In this document: piece after piece, positions 1 through 6,206 of the stretch
Layout of the letters: every line of letters starts with the position of its first letter
Position numbering within the stretch: position 1 is the first letter of the stretch
Source: Dysgonomonas sp.
GTDB lineage: Bacteria > Bacteroidota > Bacteroidia > Bacteroidales > Dysgonomonadaceae
DNA: 6,265 nucleotides
Direction of reading: 5' to 3'
NCBI GenBank assembly: GCA_003523545.1
Contig: DQAM01000451.1
Coordinates: forward strand, 1 to 6,265
Position numbers and translations under genes: made by a program
The notes under the pieces: generated by a model
Seen by the model: only the letters and a program-made list of their open reading frames with translations
Database searches by the model: none
What the model was told of the DNA's origin: nothing

Positions 1-1208
1 TGAAAATCAATGATGAAGCCATTATGGAAGGCGGACGCTACCACATGCTTCGGGATTTTATGAAATTTCCTGTCCTGTCGCCTAATCTGGAAAACATTTC
101 CCCGACTCCTTTGCTTCATCCTGACATCAAAAGGTTTTCAAGCCTGCTGAATGTCATTAAAGAAAAAGATATTTTCCTGAATTACCCATATCATACATTC
201 AATCATCTGGTCGATTTTTTGCGGGAAGCGGCTATCGATCCGCATGTCAAAAAGATATTTATCACCCTATACCGTACAGCTGAGCGGTCTAAAGTTATAA
301 ATACGCTTATCAATGCGGCAAAGAACGGCAAAGAAGTGGTTGTATTGGAAGAACTGATGGCGCGTTTCGACGAAGAGCAGAATGTGGAAAATTCCGATCT
401 TATGCAAAAGGCAGGAATCACGGTTATACATGGATTCAAAGGACTGAAAGTGCATAGTAAACTTATATATATAGAACGCAAAGAAAACAGGGATACGAAA
501 GGCTATGTATATATAGGTACAGGAAATTTCAATGAATCGACTGCCAAAGTATACAGCGATTTCGGACTGTTTACAGCCGATACCGAAATAGTGGAGGATG
601 CTAAAGCCGTATCCGATTTTTTACTCAATACGCACAAGCATTTTACGTGCAAACGGCTGATGGTATCACCTTATTATATGAGGAAGCAGTTCGAATCGTT
701 AATCAGGAATGAAATCCGTAACAAGCAGAAAGGTAAAAAAGCGTTTATCCATGCGAAATTTAATTCACTGACTGATATTAAAATAATCAAATTACTCTAT
801 AAAGCCAGTCAGGCCGGGGTAGAAATCCGCCTGATTATAAGGGGAGCATGCTGTTTGCAACCCGAAGTCAAAGGATTAAGCGAAAATATAAAAGTAATAA
901 GCATTGTCGATAAATATCTCGAACATGCGCGCTTCACCATATTCCACAACGACGGGGACGAGCAAATATTTATTTCGAGTGCTGACTGGATGACCCGCAA
1001 TCTCGACCGCAGAGTCGAAATCGGTGTTCCTATACTAGCACCGCATATAAAGAAAACGATTAAAGATATATTTATAATACAATGGTCGGATAATGTAAAA
1101 GCACGCGACCTTACCGTTATGGGGAGAAACAATTATGTCAGGAAGAACCGGAACACTCCGTTCAGGTCACAAACAGTTCTTTATGACTATTATAAAAAAA
1201 TGATATAA
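1..1208 (+). CDS. ppk1: Polyphosphate kinase 1, C-terminal part (5' end outside window)
   Basis: PPK1 reversibly transfers the ATP gamma-phosphate onto a growing polyphosphate chain. The reading frame is open from base 3 to the TAA at 1206-1208. The codons before the first ATG (base 24) read KINDEAI and continue into MEGGRYH, so that ATG is internal and the gene begins upstream. About 400 residues are visible; the family is usually near 700, so roughly the N-terminal 40% is missing. Counting from the base-24 Met, family landmarks are LNYPYHTF (52-59), ITLYRTAERS (80-89), ELMARFDEE (110-118), GLKVHSKL (140-147) with the His that is phosphorylated during catalysis (His144, bases 453-455), YIGTGNFNE (163-171), and YLEHARFTIFHNDGD (298-312) with the second conserved His (His301). 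The two PLD-like C-terminal domains look intact, with no frameshift. The ppx gene starts 6 bases after the stop, so the two are probably co-transcribed. Identification is very secure. Confidence 0.97.
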   Translation, partial: KINDEAIMEGGRYHMLRDFMKFPVLSPNLENISPTPLLHPDIKRFSSLLNVIKEKDIFLNYPYHTFNHLVDFLREAAIDPHVKKIFITLYRTAERSKVINTLINAAKNGKEVVVLEELMARFDEEQNVENSDLMQKAGITVIHGFKGLKVHSKLIYIERKENRDTKGYVYIGTGNFNESTAKVYSDFGLFTADTEIVEDAKAVSDFLLNTHKHFTCKRLMVSPYYMRKQFESLIRNEIRNKQKGKKAFIHAKFNSLTDIKIIKLLYKASQAGVEIRLIIRGACCLQPEVKGLSENIKVISIVDKYLEHARFTIFHNDGDEQIFISSADWMTRNLDRRVEIGVPILAPHIKKTIKDIFIIQWSDNVKARDLTVMGRNNYVRKNRNTPFRSQTVLYDYYKKMI

Positions 1209-1214
1209 CCGGAA

Positions 1215-2111
1215 ATGAAATTCAAAACATTTGCAGCTATAGATATTGGCTCCAATGCCGTACGTATGCTGATTAACAATATAGAAAACGAAGGAGGGAA
1301 AACGGTCTTTAAAAAAGTAGCCTTCCTGCGTGTACCTATCCGTCTGGGAGAAGACACTTTCGGAAAAGGTAAGATAGGAGGTAGTAAATTGTACCGTCTC
1401 AATGAAGCAATGATAGGTTTTTCCCACATCATAAAAGCCTATAAAGTATCTGAATTCAAGGCTTATGCAACCAGCGCCATGCGTGATGCGGCAAACGGAG
1501 CTGAGGTAGTGGAGATGATCAGGGAGAACAGCGGAATCGATATTACTATCATTACAGGGAAAGAAGAGGCGGAAATCATCTTCCAGGCTGGCGGACTGCA
1601 CAATGTCATGGATGAATCCCGCAATTACCTGTATGTAGATGTCGGCGGCGGTAGTACAGAGATCGTTGTGTATAGCAAACAACAGAAGGTAGAATCAAAT
1701 TCTTTTCAGATTGGAACCGTAAGAATGCTCGAAGATGCTGTAAAAAAAGAAGAAATAGATTTTTTCAAGGACTGGCTCAAAAAGGCTTATTCCCAATACG
1801 GCCCGCTGATTGTTATAGGTTCGGGTGGTAACATCAACAAGATATACAAAATGCTGAACGAGGAAAATCAAGCTCCTCTCAGTTATCAGGATTTGAATGA
1901 ATTGTACGAAAAACTTAAGGATATGAGCATCAAGGAAAGAATACAAAACTTTCAGTTGAATGCTTACCGTGCCGACGTTATCGTCCCGGCACTGAAGATA
2001 TTCCTGACAGTAGGTGAAACATGTCATATAAATGAATTTTATGTTCCTAAAGTCGGACTTGCCGACGGTATGATTTACCAGATGTATTCCCAAAGTTTAA
2101 AAGATGAATAG
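1215..2111 (+). CDS. ppx: Exopolyphosphatase, Ppx/GppA family (short form)
   Basis: This is an actin-fold phosphatase of the Ppx/GppA family, predicted to remove terminal phosphates from polyphosphate; some relatives hydrolyse pppGpp instead. Motifs in order: AAIDIGSNAVRMLI (7-20, first phosphate loop), YATSAMRDA (84-92), ITGKEEAEIIF (113-123) with the Glu pair at 117/118 that matches the catalytic Glu region, YVDVGGGSTEIV (140-151, second phosphate loop), IVIGSGGNINKI (199-210) and RADVIVPAL (252-260). At 298 residues it holds the two-lobed catalytic core but lacks the C-terminal HD-like helical extension of the E. coli enzymes (about 500 residues); short forms of this kind are common. The ATG at 1215 puts the first phosphate loop next to the N-terminus, as expected. 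The 6-base gap after ppk1 implies one transcript and favours polyP over pppGpp as substrate, but sequence alone cannot exclude GppA activity. Confidence 0.93.
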   Translation: MKFKTFAAIDIGSNAVRMLINNIENEGGKTVFKKVAFLRVPIRLGEDTFGKGKIGGSKLYRLNEAMIGFSHIIKAYKVSEFKAYATSAMRDAANGAEVVEMIRENSGIDITIITGKEEAEIIFQAGGLHNVMDESRNYLYVDVGGGSTEIVVYSKQQKVESNSFQIGTVRMLEDAVKKEEIDFFKDWLKKAYSQYGPLIVIGSGGNINKIYKMLNEENQAPLSYQDLNELYEKLKDMSIKERIQNFQLNAYRADVIVPALKIFLTVGETCHINEFYVPKVGLADGMIYQMYSQSLKDE

Positions 2112-2169
2112 AAATGACTGAACATCTGATAATAAACCAGCGTTAAAACAGAATATAAAATCGAATAAT

Positions 2170-3099
2170 ATGGATAAGGAAGTTTTAAAGAAGTTACTAG
2201 CAGAGCCCGGCAAGAAGCATAAAGTATCCGGCTTCAGTACGGATTATACTGCGGGAATGAATAAAAAGGAGGCTAAAAAAGAGCTGGAAGATAATACTTT
2301 AAAACTACGCGAATTACAGAATGTGCTGTATGCTCACGACCGTTATGCAGTGCTTCTTATATTTCAGGCAATGGATGCCGCCGGAAAGGACGGCACCATC
2401 AAGCATGTGATGTCGGGAGTTAATCCTCAGGGTTGTCAGGTTTTCTCATTTAAACAGCCATCCGACGAAGAACTGGACCACGACTACTTATGGAGAATCT
2501 ATAAATCATTGCCCGAAAGAGGGCGGATAGGTATCTTTAACCGTTCACATTACGAAGATGTGCTTATAGCTAAAGTACATCCGAATATTGTGTTAGGAAC
2601 CAAGCTGCCCCATGTCAAAAAACTTAAGGATATCAACGGCAAGTTCTGGGAAAAAAGATACAGGCAGATTAATAATTTTGAAGAACATCTGGTAGAAAAT
2701 GGGACTATTGTCATCAAGTTTTTCCTTAATTTATCGAAAGATGAACAAGAAAAACGATTCCTTGCCCGACTGGAAGATGACTCCAAAAATTGGAAATTCT
2801 CGGCTTCTGATCTCAAAGAAAGGCCGTATTGGGACGATTATATGAAGGCATATTCCGATATGCTTACAAATACCTCAACCAAATATGCTCCCTGGTATGT
2901 GATTCCGGCGGATAACAAATGGTTTATGAGATATGCGGTAGGGCAAATCATCTGCGACAGAATAGCTGAACTGGACTTGCATTATCCGACACTTTCGCAG
3001 GCTGCTAAAGAAGAAATAAAAAAAGCCAAGGAAGAATTGAGCAGTAAAATGAAAAATGAGGATAAAAAACAAAAAGACGAAGAAGCTGTAAGAAAATAA
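2170..3099 (+). CDS. ppk2: PPK2-family polyphosphate:nucleotide phosphotransferase
   Basis: Members of this cytoplasmic P-loop kinase family use polyphosphate to phosphorylate nucleoside mono- or diphosphates. The fold is thymidylate-kinase-like: Walker A FQAMDAAGKDG (65-75, Lys73), then GVNPQGCQVFSFKQPSDEEL (83-102), HDYLWRIYKSLP (104-115), Walker B GRIGIFNRSHYEDV (118-131), a basic lid (about 196-221, with KRFLARL and KERPYW), and STKYAPWYVIPADNKW (236-251). The QAMDAAGKDG and FNRSHYEDV wording fits the class III-like subgroup, whose studied members phosphorylate both AMP and ADP, better than class I, which typically has DAAGKGG and FDRSWYNR; this subclass call is my recollection of the family. 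The last 30 or so residues (from 278) are rich in Lys and Glu, look like a charged helical tail, and seem dispensable for the fold. The 58-base gap after ppx shows neither a clear promoter nor a terminator, so read-through from ppk1-ppx is plausible. No Shine-Dalgarno sequence precedes the ATG. Confidence 0.93.
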   Translation: MDKEVLKKLLAEPGKKHKVSGFSTDYTAGMNKKEAKKELEDNTLKLRELQNVLYAHDRYAVLLIFQAMDAAGKDGTIKHVMSGVNPQGCQVFSFKQPSDEELDHDYLWRIYKSLPERGRIGIFNRSHYEDVLIAKVHPNIVLGTKLPHVKKLKDINGKFWEKRYRQINNFEEHLVENGTIVIKFFLNLSKDEQEKRFLARLEDDSKNWKFSASDLKERPYWDDYMKAYSDMLTNTSTKYAPWYVIPADNKWFMRYAVGQIICDRIAELDLHYPTLSQAAKEEIKKAKEELSSKMKNEDKKQKDEEAVRK

Positions 3100-3164
3100 A
3101 AAAGTTTTTTATAAAGTAAAGTTCTGTATATTTTTTGAGATGCCTTCACGTCTTTGCTTGCTGA

Positions 3165-3294
3165 TTGTCATGCTGAATGATAGTGAAGCATCTGTTGAAT
3201 TAGAAGAGATCCTTCCGACACGTCGGAAACAACTGTTGGCTCCGTTGCACTCTGCCGACTTTCAATTAGAGGAGCGAAGGCTACTCAATGACAA
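3165..3294. repeat. Dispersed imperfect inverted repeat (MITE/REP-like)
   Basis: The left arm starts TTGTCATGCTGAATGATAG at 3165 and runs to about 3194 (GTGAAGCATCTG). The right arm, read on the minus strand from 3294, starts TTGTCATTGAGTAG and continues to CTTCGCTCCT. The outer 7 bases of the arms match exactly (TTGTCAT), and the rest match loosely. A strong hairpin lies inside at 3213-3228. The left arm closely matches the inner arm of the element at 6087-6115, so the two intergenic regions share a repeat family. The motif resembles the TGTCATnCTGAnCGAAGTGAAGnATCT repeats that I recall as widespread in Bacteroidota. Exact borders are uncertain and no transposase is encoded. Confidence 0.6.
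3213..3228. other. Perfect 7-bp hairpin in the convergent gap
   Basis: TTCCGAC and GTCGGAA are exact inverted copies separated by only two bases (AC), giving a compact GC-containing stem that can form on either strand. No T run follows it in either direction, so it is not a standard intrinsic terminator. Its position in the middle of the convergent gap makes a role as a transcript 3'-end structure possible, but this is inference. Confidence 0.5.
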
Positions 3295-3335
3295 AAAAGA
3301 CTAATCTGGAAGTAATACGTTATTTTGAGGGCAGT

Positions 3336-3812
3336 TTATTCTGTTTTTAAATCTTTTTCCATTTTATAGTTTATCATTTTTACTCCAATATCCACAGTTT
3401 GTTCCTGTATTATTTTGTATCCTTTTTTTAGAAAGAAAGGAAGGGCTGTTATACTTACATCGGCAGTTATCAAAGTTAAATTATTACTAATGGCATGATT
3501 CTCTATATGGTATAATAGAGCAGACGCAACTCCGCACCCCTGATAATCTTTATGAACAAACAATGAATTAAGATAACCATCCGGTTTCAAAGCGGCAAAT
3601 CCGGTAATAAGCTCATCCAAAACAGCAACAATAAAATACTGCTCTTTTATCCGTTCTTTCCACACTTCCTTATTCTCACCGCGGTCTGCCCAGCATTCGG
3701 CCTGATCTTCGGTATAATCTTTACGGTTTACGGTTAATATAGTTTCCTGAAATAATCGTCTTATTTCAAAAATATCATTTTCAACAGCTTTTCTGATGGT
3801 AATTCCGCACAT
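3336..3812 (-). CDS. GNAT-family N-acetyltransferase, YafP-like
   Basis: This is a predicted acetyl-CoA-dependent N-acetyltransferase of 158 residues, a normal single-domain GNAT length. Motif A, LFVHKDYQGCGVASALLYHIE (about 83-103), carries the Q-x-x-G-x-G/A type acetyl-CoA pyrophosphate loop. The following DVSITALPFFLKKGYKIIQEQ segment is the usual motif B strand-helix, ending in the common FF-x-x-x-GY pattern. The ECWADRGENKEVWKERI stretch, the VASALL and SITA-PFF wording and the overall length resemble E. coli YafP, so the substrate may be a small amine or a toxic compound, but nothing in the sequence fixes it. The ATG at 3810-3812 puts the ITIRKA strand at the N-terminus, as usual. It starts 20 bases after the sugar kinase stop on the same strand, so it is probably the last gene of the fucose transcript. 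A direct role in fucose breakdown is not obvious; it may be a passenger. Confidence 0.85.
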   Translation of the reverse strand: MCGITIRKAVENDIFEIRRLFQETILTVNRKDYTEDQAECWADRGENKEVWKERIKEQYFIVAVLDELITGFAALKPDGYLNSLFVHKDYQGCGVASALLYHIENHAISNNLTLITADVSITALPFFLKKGYKIIQEQTVDIGVKMINYKMEKDLKTE

Positions 3813-3832
3813 ATGTAAAGATGATAATCAAA

Positions 3833-5299
3833 TCAGAGGAATAAATGACTGTTTTTATCTATGTTCTTTTTCCAAAAGTCGGTGTCTTCCGGATAATAAG
3901 ATTTCAGATCGAAGCTGTTGCGGATGATGCGGCGGACTTCTTTCCAATCATCTACTTCGTGGTTCGCAATAGCTTGCTGCATGATATTACCGATAGCAGT
4001 ACCTTCGGTAAGACCGACCACCACTTCCATATTCAAGGCATTGGCAATAAATTGATTTAAGGTTTCGTTCTGACTGCCTCCCCCGACTATAAATATCTTA
4101 TTGATTTGCCGATCTGTGCATTCCTGCAACCTCTGCATTACAAAATAATATTTGACTGCCAGCGATTCTAACACGCAACGCACCAGTTCGCCTTTCGACT
4201 GAGGTACATACTGCCTTGTTTTTTTACAATAATCCTGTATTGCCTCCATCATCGACACCGGATTATTAAAATCGGAATGGTCACTGTCGACAATACTGCG
4301 GAAAGCTTCGCATTTTCGGCATTCGGCTAACAGATATTCGTAAGAATAATCTTTGTCATCCTGCTTATTCCATTCGGCAATCAGGCGTTGCAACAACCAG
4401 AGGCCTGTAATATTCCTCATGAAGAGGATTTTATTATCGACTCCTCCCTCATTGGTAAAATCGCTCTTTCGAGCTTCTTCTGTCAATACAGGTTCATCTG
4501 ATAATACACCCAGCAAAGACCATGTACCCGAACTCAGGAATGCCCAGTCGTCACCTTCGGCCGGTATAGCAGCAATAGCGCTCGCCGTATCGTGCGAACC
4601 GACGGCAAATACCTTTGCATCGACCGCTCCTGTTTCCAGTTCTATATCGTCTTTTAATTTACCTAATACCTCACCCGGATGTACAATATCCGACATCAGG
4701 GAATATTTCAGTGACAGCTTTTCAAAAATTCCTTTATTCCATTGACGCTTTCCGGCATCCAGCAATTGGGATGTAGAAGCTATCGTATACTCATTGCAGG
4801 CTACCCCCGACAGGAAATAATTAATCAGATCGGGGGTAAACAGTAATTTTTCTGCAATTGTTAACGTAGGATCAGGTGTAAGATTAAGGCTTAATAACTG
4901 AAAAACTGAGTTTATTTCCATTTGTTGTATACCCGTAATTTCGTAAAACTCTTCTACGGATATATATTTCTTTGAATAATCTGACATACCGGCAGTACGG
5001 AAATCGCGGTAGCATACAGGATTGGATAGTAATTTTCCCGAACTGTCTATAAGTCCGAAATCTACCCCCCATGTATCGACTGCAACACCTTTAAGGTCAT
5101 ACCCCTGTTTCACGGCAAGGCGTATACCTTCTTTGACATTAGCAAACAAGGACAAAAAATTCCAGTAAAGAGTATCTCCTAATTTAACAGGAGTATTATT
5201 GAAACGATGCACTTCCTGAAGAAGGATTTTGTCATCCTTAATTGTTCCGGCAATTGCTCTTCCGCTTCCCGCGCCCAGGTCTAATGCTAAGTATGCCAT
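3833..5299 (-). CDS. fucK: L-fuculokinase (rhamnulokinase-like FGGY kinase)
   Basis: This FGGY-family sugar kinase is predicted to phosphorylate L-fuculose to L-fuculose-1-phosphate with ATP. All family landmarks are present: YLALDLGAGSGRAI (3-16, ATP phosphate loop), HRFNN (31-35), GVAVDTWGVDFGLID (71-85), PVCYRD (94-99), VGSHDTASA (233-241) with the likely catalytic base Asp237, FLSSGTWSLLG (254-264), FTNEGG (281-286), NITGLWLLQRL (296-306) and IVGGGSQNETLNQ (404-416, adenosine motif). At 488 residues it is full length. In sequence it resembles E. coli rhamnulokinase RhaB more than E. coli FucK, so automated pipelines would name it rhaB. Lying between fucA and a gene whose end reads as FucI, L-fuculose is the better-supported substrate; as I recall, the Bacteroides fucose operon also uses a RhaB-like kinase. 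The start at 5297-5299 places the phosphate loop right at the N-terminus. No Shine-Dalgarno is visible and a direct repeat lies just upstream. Confidence 0.88.
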   Translation of the reverse strand: MAYLALDLGAGSGRAIAGTIKDDKILLQEVHRFNNTPVKLGDTLYWNFLSLFANVKEGIRLAVKQGYDLKGVAVDTWGVDFGLIDSSGKLLSNPVCYRDFRTAGMSDYSKKYISVEEFYEITGIQQMEINSVFQLLSLNLTPDPTLTIAEKLLFTPDLINYFLSGVACNEYTIASTSQLLDAGKRQWNKGIFEKLSLKYSLMSDIVHPGEVLGKLKDDIELETGAVDAKVFAVGSHDTASAIAAIPAEGDDWAFLSSGTWSLLGVLSDEPVLTEEARKSDFTNEGGVDNKILFMRNITGLWLLQRLIAEWNKQDDKDYSYEYLLAECRKCEAFRSIVDSDHSDFNNPVSMMEAIQDYCKKTRQYVPQSKGELVRCVLESLAVKYYFVMQRLQECTDRQINKIFIVGGGSQNETLNQFIANALNMEVVVGLTEGTAIGNIMQQAIANHEVDDWKEVRRIIRNSFDLKSYYPEDTDFWKKNIDKNSHLFL

Positions 5300-5310
5300 A
5301 TGAATGTATC

Positions 5311-5370
5311 AATGAGCCAATTTGAAAATGAGCCAATTCAGAAAAAACATTAGCTAATTATCACATTGGC
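5311..5370. repeat. AATGAGCCAATT direct repeat with inverted ATTGGC copy
   Basis: In the fucA-fucK gap, the 12-mer AATGAGCCAATT occurs at 5311-5322 and again, identical, at 5327-5338. ATTGGC at 5365-5370 is an inverted partner of the GCCAAT core, and an 8-bp palindrome TTAGCTAA lies at 5350-5357. On the fucK sense strand the nearer copy ends 11 bases before the start codon, so the repeat covers the fucK translation start region. Similar strings of AATGNGCCAAT units are, as I recall, scattered between genes in Bacteroidales genomes. The function is unknown. Confidence 0.65.
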
Positions 5371-5381
5371 ATATTAGTTTA

Positions 5382-6023
5382 TTATTGAATCTTTCCCAGA
5401 ATATAAATTTCGAGGTCTCGTATTTCATCTTCGGTCAAAGTGGTATAATTACCTTCCCCAGCTCTTACAATCTTTTCACAAGCCAGTTCAAAAAAGACAG
5501 CTTTCTGGAATGCGTCGTCAAAGTCTTTTCCGCATACCGCCTGCCCGTGCTTGCTCATCAATACCGTATCGTGGTTTTTCAATGCATTTGTAACCGCATC
5601 TGCCAGTTCTTTAGAACCCGGCCTGTAATAAGGTATTACAGGAATCTCTTTTCCGCAATAACAGGGAACTTCAGCTACCACGTTGAAACTTGCAGGTTTC
5701 TTGGCCATACAGGATATGATAGTCGCAAACTGTGATTGAAAATGTAGTACTACGTTCATATCTTTGCGTTCGCGCAATACACCCAAGTGGAAAACACTTT
5801 CCATAGAAGGTTTCGGCCCGTTGATTTTCGTTCCGGTCGAAATTTCGCAAACCGCTACATTATCTTCTGCCAGGCGGGGAAGCCACGAGCCCGTTCCCGA
5901 TACCAGAGCTATATTCTCTTCTATCCGCCAGGAAAGGTTGCCGCTGCTGCATAATTGGAGGCGTTCTTTCCCCACGCGATGAGCCTGTCTTATAAACTCA
6001 TCAATTTGTTCTTTTGTTACCAT
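5382..6023 (-). CDS. fucA: Class II aldolase, L-fuculose-1-phosphate aldolase
   Basis: This is a member of the class II aldolase/adducin family, predicted to cleave L-fuculose-1-phosphate into dihydroxyacetone phosphate and L-lactaldehyde. At 213 residues it matches the E. coli FucA size. Visible motifs are CSSGNLSWR (25-33) and SGTGSWLP (42-49), which match the phosphate-binding loops; KPSMESVFHLGVL (71-83), whose Glu75 corresponds to the catalytic acid; VVLHFQSQFA (91-100), with His94 at the first metal-ligand position; IPYYRPGSKELA (130-141); and MSKHGQAVCGKD (156-167), with His159 as the last metal ligand. The odd point is that the usual H-x-H metal pair reads H-F-Q here, so Gln96 stands where E. 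coli FucA has a His ligand. I recall that Bacteroides homologues share HFQ, so this is probably a lineage trait rather than damage. The ATG at 6021-6023 gives a standard N-terminus. Position between fucI and fucK supports the fucose assignment; other aldose phosphates remain possible. Confidence 0.88.
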   Translation of the reverse strand: MVTKEQIDEFIRQAHRVGKERLQLCSSGNLSWRIEENIALVSGTGSWLPRLAEDNVAVCEISTGTKINGPKPSMESVFHLGVLRERKDMNVVLHFQSQFATIISCMAKKPASFNVVAEVPCYCGKEIPVIPYYRPGSKELADAVTNALKNHDTVLMSKHGQAVCGKDFDDAFQKAVFFELACEKIVRAGEGNYTTLTEDEIRDLEIYILGKIQ

Positions 6024-6206
6024 ATATAAGGAGTTAAAGTAGTAAAAGAAGTCAGAGGCTGTCTCAAAAATTTTTTTGTTGTCCTTTTGTCATGTTGAAC
6101 AACGTGAAACATCTAGTTTAAAAAAAGGATTCTTCGTTTCACTCAGAAGCAACATTTTGATAAAGTAGTTGTACTTTTAGGACAGCCTCATAATTTCTTT
6201 CATATA
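6024..6206. other. fucI-fucA intergenic region, no gene
   Basis: These 183 bases separate two genes that lie in the same direction and would normally be close together in an operon. Most of the space is the MITE-like element at 6055-6189. I see no coding sequence, no clear Bacteroidota promoter (TTTG and TAnnTTTG boxes at proper spacing) on the minus strand, and no recognisable riboswitch. The 31 bases just before the fucA start are A/T-rich and lack a Shine-Dalgarno sequence. Confidence 0.7.
6055..6189. mobile_element. MITE-like element, 135 bp with 15-bp terminal inverted repeats
   Basis: The left end GAGGCTGTCTCAAAA (6055-6069) and the right end TTTTAGGACAGCCTC (6175-6189) are inverted copies matching at 13 of 15 positions, including a perfect outer 9-mer GAGGCTGTC/GACAGCCTC. 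Inside is a second, looser inverted pair, TTGTCATGTTGAACAACGTG (from 6087) facing GGATTCTTCGTTTCACTCAG (from 6127), with an A-rich spacer between them. There is no coding capacity, so it would depend on a transposase elsewhere, if it moves at all. The flanks (AGTCA on the left, ATAAT on the right) show no target-site duplication. The ends look like those of insertion sequences, but I cannot assign a family by eye. The long inverted structure could fold in the fucI-fucA transcript. Confidence 0.65.

Larger units (their letters stand above)
3100..3335. other. Convergent intergenic region, no gene
   Basis: This gap separates ppk2 (plus strand) from the acetyltransferase (minus strand), whose 3' ends face each other. 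I see no credible coding sequence. It opens with an A6-G-T6 stretch just after the ppk2 stop, and most of the rest is the inverted-repeat element at 3165-3294. No textbook intrinsic terminator (GC-rich hairpin followed by a T run) is visible for either strand, although the repeat could serve that purpose. Confidence 0.75.

Noticed and set aside
24..26. ATG at base 24 as the true start of the first gene
   Set aside because: The frame is open upstream and encodes KINDEAI, part of the conserved PPK1 core; starting here would remove the N-terminal and head domains.
2112..2169. Promoter or small RNA between ppx and ppk2
   Set aside because: The 58 bases contain no recognisable TTTG/TAnnTTTG pair at correct spacing and no strong hairpin.
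3103..3115. A6-G-T6 stretch after ppk2 as an intrinsic terminator
   Set aside because: The stem would be only A-T pairs with almost no loop, too weak for a standard terminator.
4353..4745. A 130-codon open frame on the plus strand inside the sugar kinase
   Set aside because: It lies entirely antisense to a well-supported FGGY kinase, resembles no family I know, and has shadow-like composition. The same applies to the other open frames antisense to ppk1, ppx, ppk2, fucK and fucA.
6022..6034. AAGGAG near the fucA start as a Shine-Dalgarno sequence
   Set aside because: AAGGAG reads on the plus strand, whereas fucA is on the minus strand, where the bases read CTCCTT and cannot pair as a ribosome binding site.
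6050..6194. Target-site duplication flanking the MITE-like element
   Set aside because: The flanks AGTCA and ATAAT do not match at any reasonable offset.
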